From the NCBI GenBank assembly GCA_002352125.1, contig DEHU01000013.1, forward strand, positions 1 to 23,636: a DNA stretch of 23,636 nucleotides, read 5' to 3'. This DNA is from Competibacteraceae bacterium UBA2792. GTDB taxonomy: Bacteria > Pseudomonadota > Gammaproteobacteria > Competibacterales > Competibacteraceae. Under the pieces are notes generated by a model. The model saw nothing but the letters and a program-made list of their open reading frames with translations, made no database searches and was not told where the DNA came from. Position numbers and translations under genes: made by a program. How positions within the stretch are numbered: the first letter of the stretch is position 1; the number at the start of each line of letters is the position of its first letter. This document shows, one piece after another, positions 7,079-13,181 of the stretch.

Positions 7079-8445
7079 GCGTCCTGTCCAGCATTCGCGC
7101 CTTGTTGCCTACCGTATCGTGGCCAGGATGGCATCACGGCCGGCAAACCGAAATCGGCAGGCGGACGACGGAAGCAAACAGTATCCGGTATCTCTACAAC
7201 CAAATGATGCCGGACATGGCCTTGCGGGCCACCATCTTAGACATTCGCCGCATGGACCGGACCGACCCGCGCGTCAAGAAGATCCACGGCAGGATGGCCA
7301 GAACCGCAACGAAAGGCGGCTTGCGGCTGGAGTGGGCGGGGAAAGAATCGCCGCGCATTCGCCGCAAGTGGGACGACTACGTTCGCCGAGTGGGCCTGAA
7401 TCGGCCGTCAAAGGTTGAAAGCGACGCGCGCGGGCTGGCGATGGAAGGCAACCTCGCGCTGCAATGGGTGTTGGACGACGCCGGGCGCGTGGTGGCCGGA
7501 TTGCGAATGCCGACCGAGACCTTGGTGCCGCTGGTGAACGAAAGCGGACGGTTCGAGAATCCAGCCGCAGCCTTCGACCAATACGACAACAACCAAGGCA
7601 AGCGGATCGCTACCTTCCCGTTGTGGCAGCTCACGCTGGAACGGCTCGATCCGGACAGCCTCGACGATCAAGGTGCATTGGGCCGACCGTACCTCGACGC
7701 CAGCCGAACGGCGTGGCGGCAACTGCGCATGACCGAAGAAGATTTGGTCTTGCGCCGCAGGCAACGTGCGCCGCTGCGGTTTTCGCACGTGCTGGAAGGA
7801 GCCAGCCCGCAGGAATTGGCGGCGTACAAGGACCAGACCGAGCACAACCAGCGTGTCGATGCGATCTGCACGGATTTTTTCAGCAACAAGAAAGGTGGGG
7901 TAACCGCTTTGCAGGGCGACGCGAACCTCGATCAAATCGCCGATGTGGCCCACCTGCTCGATACCTTCTTTTCCGGCGCCCCTGCCCCGAAGGGGTTGTT
8001 TGGCTATATCGGGGATCTGTCTCGCGACATCCTCGAAGACATTAAGCGGGATTATTACGACGAGATCGACGCCTTGCAGGACACCCATAGTTGGGTCTAC
8101 CAACAAGGGTTCCGTTTGGAGTTGTTGCTACAAGGGATCGATCCGGAACAAGAGGCGTTCCGAGTCGTGTTTGCCGAGCGGCGCACGGAAACGCCGAACC
8201 AAGCTGCCGACCGGGCGCTGAAATATCAGGCTCTCGGCGTGCCGGAAGCGATGTGTTGGGACGTGGCCGGGCTGGATTCGGCAGCGGTGCAGGCGATGAT
8301 CGACTCGCGTCGAGAGCGATTCGACCCGTATCCGCAAGAGCGAATCGGATCCAGATCGACAGGAAGGCCGACGGTGACCGTGGTGCCAGGTAACGCGCCG
8401 AAAGGAGAAAGCGCGACCAGCATCAACAACGGAGCGAGAGCGTGA
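7075..8445 (+). CDS. Phage portal protein
   Basis: A 456-aa protein in the portal slot, downstream of the terminase and upstream of the MuF-type minor head gene. Features are typical of portals: an N-terminal region with RTDPRVKKIHGRMARTATKGG, a central beta-rich wing around PTETLVPLVNESGRFENP, a SQ/K-rich stem and clip around ASPQELAAYKDQTEHNQRVDAICTD, a long helix around SRDILEDIKRDYYDEIDALQ, and a disordered C-terminal tail (PGNAPKGESATS). Twelve copies would form the ring through which DNA enters the head. No catalytic motif is expected. GAGGGG about 7 bases upstream supports ATG 7075. Confidence 0.82.
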   Translation: MSVLSSIRALLPTVSWPGWHHGRQTEIGRRTTEANSIRYLYNQMMPDMALRATILDIRRMDRTDPRVKKIHGRMARTATKGGLRLEWAGKESPRIRRKWDDYVRRVGLNRPSKVESDARGLAMEGNLALQWVLDDAGRVVAGLRMPTETLVPLVNESGRFENPAAAFDQYDNNQGKRIATFPLWQLTLERLDPDSLDDQGALGRPYLDASRTAWRQLRMTEEDLVLRRRQRAPLRFSHVLEGASPQELAAYKDQTEHNQRVDAICTDFFSNKKGGVTALQGDANLDQIADVAHLLDTFFSGAPAPKGLFGYIGDLSRDILEDIKRDYYDEIDALQDTHSWVYQQGFRLELLLQGIDPEQEAFRVVFAERRTETPNQAADRALKYQALGVPEAMCWDVAGLDSAAVQAMIDSRRERFDPYPQERIGSRSTGRPTVTVVPGNAPKGESATSINNGARA

Positions 8446-8727
8446 ATGAATGCCGTTGAGCGGGAAAAGGTCGGCGCGCTGCTGGCGCTCAAGTTGCCGT
8501 CTTTCGCGTGGGGCATGCAGATCGTCAAAAATCTGTCGTGGAGACTCGAAAACAACCCGGCTGCTCCGCTCACGCCGAAGGAAAAACACTTGCTTGATTT
8601 ATGTTGTTGGCATTACAGGAACAAGTTGGGCGGCCTGGTCGCTTTCGCTCTGCCGCAGCAGGAGCCGATTCTTGCCCATTACGTCCCGGCGAGTCCGATG
8701 CTGCATCCGCAGGAACGTTTGCTGTGA
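8446..8727 (+). CDS. Hypothetical phage protein between portal and head genes
   Basis: A 93-aa protein that starts directly at the portal stop codon. It is mixed helical with a Cys pair (LDLCCWHYRNKLGG at about 50-63) and no signal sequence or membrane segment. It is not recognised. Its stop codon overlaps the GTG start of the next, truncated, reading frame (GTGA), as expected if that GTG was once the start of the minor head gene. Confidence 0.55.
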   Translation: MNAVEREKVGALLALKLPSFAWGMQIVKNLSWRLENNPAAPLTPKEKHLLDLCCWHYRNKLGGLVAFALPQQEPILAHYVPASPMLHPQERLL

Positions 8728-8849
8728 CTCCGATAGCTGAAGCCATCGCCAGAGCCAGCGCGACGGCTCGCGATAAGCTGGCCACTGTGGAGCGCGAAGC
8801 CATCGCCATGCTTGGTAAGCCGCTGATGGGGAACCGATATGTCATTTAA
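8724..8849 (+). pseudogene. Truncated duplicate of the 5' end of the MuF-type head gene
   Basis: A 41-codon frame with GTG start whose residues 1-24 (T-P-x-x-x-x-I-A-R-A-S-x-T-A-R-D-K-L-A-T-V-E-R) match the start of the intact head gene at 9493. At DNA level 8743-8795 matches 9512-9564 at 49 of 53 positions, and the nine bases after the first start base are identical. Beyond the shared part it runs into unrelated residues and stops inside the next gene's start. It overlaps the upstream gene by GTGA, the spacing of an original operon member. It is probably the leftover original start of the head gene, now separated from it by the inserted gene at 8839. Confidence 0.75.
8743..8795 (+). repeat. 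Direct repeat copy A (5' head-gene duplication)
   Basis: Forms a direct repeat with 9512-9564 (49 of 53 bases equal, no gaps). The repeat brackets the gene at 8839-9456 and could allow its loss by homologous recombination. Confidence 0.85.
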
Positions 8850-9456
8850 AAGCGACTACTTCGACCACGACATTGAAAACCACTTGATGTATGTGATCAG
8901 CGATAACGACGTATACAGACACCTACGCTTCCGACGGCCAGGATCGATGTCAATGCATTTCGACCTGCTGACCTGGCCTGGCTACCTATGCTACACGGGC
9001 GATATGGGAACGTATGTGTTCCGGAGACTGCACGACATGTTTCAGTTTTTCCGGCGCGGAGAGTCGATAGGCGAGCGATGCATCGACATTAGGTACTGGG
9101 CCGAGAAGTTGGAGGCAATCGACCGCGTCGACGGCGTGCGCGAGTGGACTCCGGAGAAGTTCAGGGAAGAGGTGCGCGACTTCTGCGCACAACACGTTGA
9201 CGACGAATGGCCAACAGAGCGTAAAGCCGAGCTGTGGAAGGCAATCGACGAGCAGGTGTGCTCGGCCGCCAGCCTCGGCGAGCATCACGCCTGGGTTGCT
9301 CTGTGTGCGTTCGATCACGACGGTTTCCAGTTCCAAGATTGGGAGAGCGACTGCAAAGCGTGGACCCATCGCTTTCTGTGGTGTTGCCATGCGCTGGAGT
9401 GGGCGATTGCCACCTACGACCGCGCAAAGCAGCCGACGCAGGAAGCTGCGGCTTAA
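8839..9456 (+). CDS. Phage accessory protein of unknown function, WPGxLCYTGDMGTYVF family
   Basis: A 205-aa protein with no signal peptide or membrane segment. The N-terminal third carries VYRHLRFRRPGSMSMHFDLL, then TWPGYLCYTGDMGTYVFRRL and MFQFF. I recall this signature from hypothetical proteins of many enterobacterial and other prophages; no activity is assigned. The C-terminal half is Trp-rich and acidic (WESDCKAWTHRFLWCCHALEWA). The gene sits between a truncated and an intact copy of the head-gene 5' end, so it behaves like a cargo gene inserted into the head operon. A structural, regulatory or host-interaction role are all possible. The start overlaps the end of the truncated frame by 11 bases. 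Confidence 0.65.
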   Translation: MSFKSDYFDHDIENHLMYVISDNDVYRHLRFRRPGSMSMHFDLLTWPGYLCYTGDMGTYVFRRLHDMFQFFRRGESIGERCIDIRYWAEKLEAIDRVDGVREWTPEKFREEVRDFCAQHVDDEWPTERKAELWKAIDEQVCSAASLGEHHAWVALCAFDHDGFQFQDWESDCKAWTHRFLWCCHALEWAIATYDRAKQPTQEAAA

Positions 9457-9492
9457 CGCCAAAGCTCACGCATCCTCCCCCATCTCCATCCC

Positions 9493-10551
9493 ATGACTCC
9501 GACCTCCGCCGACATCGCCAGAGCCAGCGAGACGGCTCGCGACAAGCTGGCCACTGTGGAACGCGCCACCATCGGCCGGTTGTTGACGTTGTATCGAGAC
9601 GCCGAGGCCACTTTGGTGGCCGAACTCGAAGGGATTGCCGACGACATGGGCAACGTGCGGCTGGATGCGTTGCGCGAATACCTGAACCAAGTGCGTGCCG
9701 CCATCGCCACGCTGCAAACCGCCCAGCGAGCCACGCTCGGCGATGCCTTGCAGACCGCCGCCGAACTGGGGGCATCGGTGTGGCTGGCCGGTGCGACCGT
9801 GGCGGTGATCGCCGAATCCGCCGCGCGCTTCGTGGAGCATTTCGTCGCGGCGGACGGATTGAAGTTATCCGACCGGCTGTGGCGGATCGAAAACGGCGCG
9901 GTGCAAGCCATCGCCGACACCTTACGCCGCGCGGTGGTGCTGGGACGAGACGCTGGCGCTGCGGCGGCCGATTTCTTGGCGCGAGGCGAGGCCGTGCCGG
10001 AAGCTATCCGTCGCCAGATCGCGGCCGGTGGCGTGTCCGGCTTGCGCGACTGGGTTCGCCAGGCGTTGACCACCGGCACGGGAAACGCCTACCAGAACGC
10101 GCTGCGGGTGTTCCGAACCGAACTGAACCGCGCGCACGGGCAAGCGTATCAGTCCGGTGCGGCGGGCAATCCGGACGTGATCGGGATCAAGTTCAACCTA
10201 TCTCCGAACCATCCTCGCTACGACGTGTGCGACGTGCACGCGAGGGCGAACCTGCACGGTCTGGGGCCTGGCGTGTATCCGGTTGGCCGCTCGCCTTGGC
10301 CGGCCCATCCGAACACGATGAGCTACTTGACCGCCGTGTTCCGGGACGAAGTGAGCGAAGCCGATAAAGCCGGCCAGCAAGACGTGCTGTCCTATTTACG
10401 AGGGTTGCAGCAGGACCAACAGGAGCAGGTTCTCGGCGTGGCGAAGTCCAAGGCGTTGCGCGCCGGGCTGCTTGGCGAGGGCGACATCGAAAAACCGTGG
10501 AAGGAGCTAAGGGACGGATTCGAGCGGATGGGCTACGTGTTTGATAAGTAA
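9493..10551 (+). CDS. MuF-like minor head (head morphogenesis) protein
   Basis: A 352-aa protein of the Mu gpF / SPP1 gp7 type, a minor capsid protein made near the portal and carried in the head. The N-terminal ~170 residues are helical and Ala-rich. The MuF core appears at about 205-280, with VFRTELNRAHGQAYQ, then SPNHPRYDVCDVHA and PAHPNTMSYLTAVF, matching the Cys/His-containing family signature. A helical C-terminal tail of about 70 residues follows, with no fused toxin domain. The start lacks the overlap seen elsewhere in the operon and has only a poor ribosome site, consistent with a start rebuilt after insertion of the upstream gene. Confidence 0.85.
   Translation: MTPTSADIARASETARDKLATVERATIGRLLTLYRDAEATLVAELEGIADDMGNVRLDALREYLNQVRAAIATLQTAQRATLGDALQTAAELGASVWLAGATVAVIAESAARFVEHFVAADGLKLSDRLWRIENGAVQAIADTLRRAVVLGRDAGAAAADFLARGEAVPEAIRRQIAAGGVSGLRDWVRQALTTGTGNAYQNALRVFRTELNRAHGQAYQSGAAGNPDVIGIKFNLSPNHPRYDVCDVHARANLHGLGPGVYPVGRSPWPAHPNTMSYLTAVFRDEVSEADKAGQQDVLSYLRGLQQDQQEQVLGVAKSKALRAGLLGEGDIEKPWKELRDGFERMGYVFDK
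9512..9564 (+). repeat. Direct repeat copy B (within head gene)
   Basis: Partner of the repeat at 8743-8795, lying in the intact head gene 20 bases after its start codon. Confidence 0.85.
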
Positions 10552-10561
10552 AGGTGATGCA

Positions 10562-10852
10562 ATGAACGCTATATCGAGAGAACTGCGAAATATCGCCGAC
10601 ATCGCCGAGGCTGGAGACAAACCGCACTGGGCGAAAGCGATGCGGGCTGGGGCGCGTCAAATCGGGCTGTGGCAGCCAGAAATCGAATCGGCTCGCATGG
10701 TATGCGACGCAGCAGACAATCTATTCGATTCGAAAAACAGACAAGATACCGAGCTTTGGTATCATCGATTGCGCGAGGCAGTGGCTGCCTACAAAATCAG
10801 GATGATGAAAGCCTCTGCTGCCGAAGATCATGTTGTTGATAGCGAAACATAA
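10562..10852 (+). CDS. Small hypothetical phage protein
   Basis: A 96-aa, helix-rich protein without signal peptide or membrane segment. The ATG at 10562 follows the head gene stop by 10 bases, with AGGTGA about 5 bases upstream. Sequence such as ISRELRNIADIAEAGDKPHWAKAMRAGARQI suggests an N-terminal helical bundle. No family is recognised. Confidence 0.6.
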   Translation: MNAISRELRNIADIAEAGDKPHWAKAMRAGARQIGLWQPEIESARMVCDAADNLFDSKNRQDTELWYHRLREAVAAYKIRMMKASAAEDHVVDSET

Positions 10853-10865
10853 ACAGCATATATTT

Positions 10866-10898
10866 GCTACAATTTGTGTAGATTCGTTCTGTATAAAA
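10866..10898 (+). promoter_or_regulatory. Possible promoter for the exported accessory gene
   Basis: The A+T-rich gap contains TGCTACAAT (10866-10873 region), an extended -10-like sequence, and TATAAAAT (10892-10898 region). No convincing -35 element accompanies either. Independent expression would fit a lysogeny-expressed accessory gene. This is low-confidence pattern matching. Confidence 0.25.
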
Positions 10899-10910
10899 TA
10901 GAGGATGCTC

Positions 10911-11264
10911 ATGCACAAAATAGCGATTGGTTTTGTCTTGATGTGGCTAAGCATTGCCGCGTTCGGGCAGGTTTATAAATGCCAAACTCAAGAAGGGGCG
11001 ATTAAGTTCCAGCAGTCGCCGTGTGCTGGAGGAGTAGAAATCAAGATTTCGCCATTAAGCGAAGCGAGACGACTAGAAGCAGAAGCGGATGACATAGAAA
11101 GAAGAGCGCAGGAGCTAACCGATATATCGATCAAGATGATGGCTGAAGGAATCATCAGGACAGATACAGCTAAAATAGCTAGAGAACAATATAAGATGCA
11201 AAAAATCGCAGAAGAATTGAGAAACAAAGCAAAATCGATACGAGCACAAGATTCTTTAAAGTAG
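10911..11264 (+). CDS. Exported DUF4124-like protein with C-terminal coiled coil
   Basis: A 117-aa protein with a signal peptide (MHKIAIGFVLMWLSIAAFG, likely cut before QVYKC). The mature N-terminus, VYKCQTQEGAIKFQQSPC, fits the DUF4124 pattern of small periplasmic proteins (Y-K-C, then 'G-x-x-x-F-x-x-x-P-C'). The rest (about 45-115) is a charged helix, likely coiled coil. ATG 10911 is preferred over 10905 because GAGG lies 6 bases before it and directly abuts the earlier ATG. The gene is A+T-richer than the head genes and has its own upstream gap, as expected of an accessory (moron-type) gene. The function is unknown; it should act in the periplasm. Confidence 0.6.
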   Translation: MHKIAIGFVLMWLSIAAFGQVYKCQTQEGAIKFQQSPCAGGVEIKISPLSEARRLEAEADDIERRAQELTDISIKMMAEGIIRTDTAKIAREQYKMQKIAEELRNKAKSIRAQDSLK

Positions 11265-11270
11265 TGCAAC

Positions 11271-11468
11271 ATGACCAGATATCGCACTGATGATGTAGCA
11301 CTACAGCTATTGCTTGATTTAAGCCATGTGAAATTTCCAGAATCTCATGATTTCTACTCGCGTTTGGCTGGAAAGTATCCACTGCAAAAACAAGATATTA
11401 TAGCATTCCATAATTCTCTTCACGTCCATGAGCTGTGCGATGGCTCTGGCCAGCTCACAATTGATTAA
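11271..11468 (+). CDS. Small hypothetical phage protein
   Basis: A 65-aa protein starting 6 bases after the previous stop. No strong ribosome site is visible (TAAAGTAG upstream). The protein has LLLDLSHVKFPES and a His-rich C-terminal part (FHNSLHVHEL). No domain is recognised. Codon use is A+T-rich like the preceding gene, suggesting they arrived together. Confidence 0.45.
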   Translation: MTRYRTDDVALQLLLDLSHVKFPESHDFYSRLAGKYPLQKQDIIAFHNSLHVHELCDGSGQLTID

Positions 11469-11478
11469 CTGAAAAACA

Positions 11479-11625
11479 ATGAATCGCCTCGCCTGCTTCC
11501 TGTTCGGCCACCGCCTGCGATTCGTTCGCTTCGCCTTGGAAGGCGGAAAAATCTTCCGGTGCGAGCGGTGCGGCATGGTGCTGTGGAAGACGCCGGCCGG
11601 ATGGTACGAGCTAGGACGAGATTGA
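11479..11625 (+). CDS. 48-aa zinc-finger-like prophage protein (DUF1660-like)
   Basis: A very small protein beginning MNRLACFLFGHRLRF and containing FRCERCGMVLWK. The pattern C-x-L-F-G-H near the N-terminus with a later C-x-x-C-G matches the DUF1660 family of short prophage proteins and could bind one zinc ion. Codon use is G+C-rich, like the core phage genes. The stop lies about 12 bases before the proposed C4-like RNA. Function unknown. Confidence 0.6.
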   Translation: MNRLACFLFGHRLRFVRFALEGGKIFRCERCGMVLWKTPAGWYELGRD

Positions 11626-11635
11626 CGCCGCCGCC

Positions 11636-11700
11636 GAGCGGGTGTAGGCTGGAATCTCCTAAACCAGTGTCGTATCCGCCCGGTCAGCGCGGTTTTTTAG
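11636..11700 (+). ncRNA. c4: C4-type antisense RNA upstream of the antirepressor
   Basis: The segment resembles the C4 antisense RNA of phages P1 and P7 and their prophage relatives. GCGGGTG (11638-11644) can pair with TATCCGC (11673-11679). Inside it CTGG (11649-11652) pairs with CCAG (11664-11667), exposing the loop AATCTCCTAAA (11653-11663). A short CCGC/GCGG hairpin and six T (11693-11698) form a terminator-like end. The loop ATCTCC is complementary to GGAGAT at 11815-11820, the ribosome site of the antirepressor, and CTCCTA is complementary to TAGGAG at 11767-11772. In P1 the C4 RNA is cut from the leader of the same transcript and blocks icd/ant translation. The identification rests on remembered consensus plus these pairings. 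Confidence 0.65.
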
Positions 11701-11828
11701 TTTGTGCCCTACCCATCTATGGGGAGGGTGTCGGCAAGCCGCAAGGCCCCGGACGATCATTGGTCGTAGGAGCGCCCTTCCCGCCCGCTTGTGCGGGAAT
11801 TTTCCTGAACCAATGGAGATCATCATGA
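11667..11828 (+). CDS. Icd-like leader reading frame coupled to the antirepressor
   Basis: A frame ending in ALPIYGEGVGKPQGPG, then GAPFPPACAGIF and NQWRSS. This wording is familiar from reading frames annotated 'host cell division inhibitor Icd-like' upstream of prophage antirepressors. Its stop codon overlaps the antA start (ATGA), the arrangement by which P1 icd couples to ant. The start is unclear: GTG 11667 is the nearest in-frame candidate but lacks a ribosome site, and the open frame continues left through the previous gene. Because its sequence overlaps the C4-like RNA and its targets, conservation may reflect RNA rather than protein. Any inhibition of host division is known only by analogy. 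Confidence 0.4.
   Translation: MSYPPGQRGFLVCALPIYGEGVGKPQGPGRSLVVGAPFPPACAGIFLNQWRSS
11780..11797 (+). promoter_or_regulatory. Leader hairpin between C4-like RNA and antA
   Basis: CCCGC (11780-11784) and GCGGG (11793-11797) can form a 5-bp stem with an 8-base loop just before the antA ribosome site at 11815. It lies in the region that C4 would control and may shape access to the ribosome site. Confidence 0.35.
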
Positions 11829-12343
11829 CCACTGCTCTCGTTCCTGTCGTTTCCGCCACCATCGGCGCTCGCTCCGTCCAAGCCGTCAACGCCCGCGATC
11901 TGCACGTCTTCATGGAAGTGGGCCGCGATTTTTCCACCTGGATCAAAGATCGAATTGAGGAATACGGCTTCGTCGAGGAGGAGGACTTTTCCCCCGTTTT
12001 GGGGAAAAGTACCGGTGGCCGTCCCGCCTACGACTACCTCCTCACCCTGGACACGGCCAAGGAACTGGCGATGGTGGAACGCAACGCCAAAGGCCGGGAG
12101 GTTCGCCGGTACTTCATCGAGTGCGAGCAGAAATGGCAATCGGTGGCGGCCGTCGCCGGCAAGCGCGACGTGCTGCTGGAAACCTGCATCAAAGAAGCCG
12201 GTCGCGGCAACGTGTTCGCCATGACCGCGCTGATGACCTGGTACGGCTTCCCGTCCGACCTGTCCCAACGCCAGATGGACCACATGGCAGCGATGCGCGG
12301 CCAGCGCCAGCGCAAGCTCGATTTGCCCGCCACGCGAGACTGA
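11825..12343 (+). CDS. AntA/AntB-type phage antirepressor
   Basis: A 172-aa protein. The AntA/AntB domain occupies about 20-100, with VNARDLHVFMEVGRDFSTWIKDRIEEYGF, then DYLLTLDTAKELAMVERN and GREVRRYFIECEQKW, all characteristic. Such proteins inactivate a phage repressor and push a lysogen toward lytic growth. The C-terminal part (about 110-172) is a different helical module. ATG 11825 overlaps the Icd-like stop and has TGGAGAT 4 bases upstream, the site predicted to be masked by the C4-like RNA. The repressor target is not in the window. Confidence 0.85.
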   Translation: MTTALVPVVSATIGARSVQAVNARDLHVFMEVGRDFSTWIKDRIEEYGFVEEEDFSPVLGKSTGGRPAYDYLLTLDTAKELAMVERNAKGREVRRYFIECEQKWQSVAAVAGKRDVLLETCIKEAGRGNVFAMTALMTWYGFPSDLSQRQMDHMAAMRGQRQRKLDLPATRD

Positions 12344-12360
12344 TCGAGAGGAGCGCCGCC

Positions 12361-12552
12361 ATGTACGAGGATATCGAACAAACGAGAGAAGATGACATCG
12401 AGATCATCCAAAACGCCCAAGCCGACTTGTCGCTCATCCTGGAATTGATGGAGCGAAACCGGCATTTCCGTCCAGACCCGCGCATCGTGAACTACTTGTA
12501 CTTGTTCGGCTGCGCAATCGAAGAACGGGTGCCGATGTTGCGACGGTGTTGA
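12361..12552 (+). CDS. Small hypothetical phage protein
   Basis: A 63-aa acidic, helical protein (MYEDIEQTREDDIEIIQNAQ, then LILELMERNRHF). GAGAGGAG lies about 8 bases before the ATG, making translation likely. No domain is recognised. It sits directly downstream of the antirepressor, probably on the same transcript. Confidence 0.55.
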   Translation: MYEDIEQTREDDIEIIQNAQADLSLILELMERNRHFRPDPRIVNYLYLFGCAIEERVPMLRRC

Positions 12553-12565
12553 TCGCTTGACCGAT

Positions 12566-12587
12566 GGGCGCGCCGGGAAACGCGCCC
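12566..12587 (+). promoter_or_regulatory. GC-rich intergenic RNA hairpin
   Basis: GGGCGCG (12566-12572) pairs perfectly with CGCGCCC (12581-12587) around an 8-base loop. No T-run follows, so it is not a standard terminator. It lies 20 bases before the ATG of the next gene and could stabilise mRNA or modulate its translation. Confidence 0.45.
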
Positions 12588-12606
12588 TCGTCCGGAGGAA
12601 AATCTG

Positions 12607-12831
12607 ATGAAAGCTCCTGAACACAAACGATACCTGTATGCCTATCCCGGCAGCGATATCCAACACGTCGGGATCATTATGAAGATCGAGATGCGCAAAC
12701 AAATCATGGATGCCGGGCTTTCCGATGATGACCTCCAAGGTGTCACCACCGACGAAGAATTGTTCGAGCGCACGTTCCGATACGCGTCGAAATTCGTTGG
12801 TTGGCTTGACGACGAATGGCGAACGTCGTGA
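12607..12831 (+). CDS. Small hypothetical phage protein
   Basis: A 74-aa protein with a good ribosome site (CCGGAGG about 10 bases upstream). It contains IMKIEMRKQIMDAGLSDDDLQG and ends WLDDEWRTS. It has no signal peptide or membrane segment and no recognised family. It is the last gene before the strong terminator at 12941, so it probably closes the antirepressor transcription unit. Confidence 0.55.
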   Translation: MKAPEHKRYLYAYPGSDIQHVGIIMKIEMRKQIMDAGLSDDDLQGVTTDEELFERTFRYASKFVGWLDDEWRTS

Positions 12832-12940
12832 TGCCCCGGCGACTCGTCGCTTTGGGTTGGCGAGTTGATCGCTATGGTGCTATTTCCAGCGCGCCGCTTT
12901 ACAAAAAAAAATAGTAGAAACCACAAAATAAAGTTGTAAG

Positions 12941-12979
12941 ATAGGCCGAACCCGCAACGGGTACGGCCTATCGGTTTTT
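12941..12979 (+). terminator. Strong intrinsic terminator
   Basis: ATAGGCCG (12941-12948) pairs with CGGCCTAT (12964-12971), and inside it ACCCG (12950-12954) pairs with CGGGT (12958-12962) around a CAA loop, with single opposed A bases between the two stems. TTTTT follows at 12975-12979. It separates the antirepressor/accessory unit from the lysis and capsid genes, implying a fresh promoter or read-through for what follows. Confidence 0.8.
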
Positions 12980-12983
12980 GTGG

Positions 12984-13181
12984 ATGATGCTGCTGAACGA
13001 TGTAGATATCGATGTCTCGTGGCTGCCATCGCTCCGCCTGCTCAGGCTGGCGACGGAGGATGTGGAAAACGACCTGCATCAGTCCAGCGTGACGGAGCGT
13101 CACCACGAAGATTTGTGCGAATCCCGTTGCATCCAGCTTGAGCTGATTACTTACGGCTGCATCGACGCGAGGCTGCCATGA
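12984..13181 (+). CDS. Doubtful small reading frame before the lysis genes
   Basis: A 65-codon frame with acidic residues (NDVDIDVSWL, ATEDVENDLHQ) and scattered Cys. It has no ribosome site and begins only a few bases after the terminator T-run, which argues against expression. Its stop overlaps the next ATG (ATGA), which argues for it. No family is recognised. Confidence 0.35.
   Translation: MMLLNDVDIDVSWLPSLRLLRLATEDVENDLHQSSVTERHHEDLCESRCIQLELITYGCIDARLP

Noticed and set aside
7408..8106. 232-codon minus-strand frame inside the portal gene
   Set aside because: It is the complement of a continuous portal coding sequence and has no independent support.
9234..10367. 377-codon + strand frame in a second frame of the MuF gene
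   Set aside because: The Arg-rich, repetitive composition is typical of an out-of-frame G+C-rich shadow; the MuF frame carries the family motifs.
12833..12872. Imperfect hairpin (CGACTCG/CGAGTTG) after the gene at 12607
   Set aside because: The stem is short with a wobble pair and no T-run; the strong terminator is at 12941.
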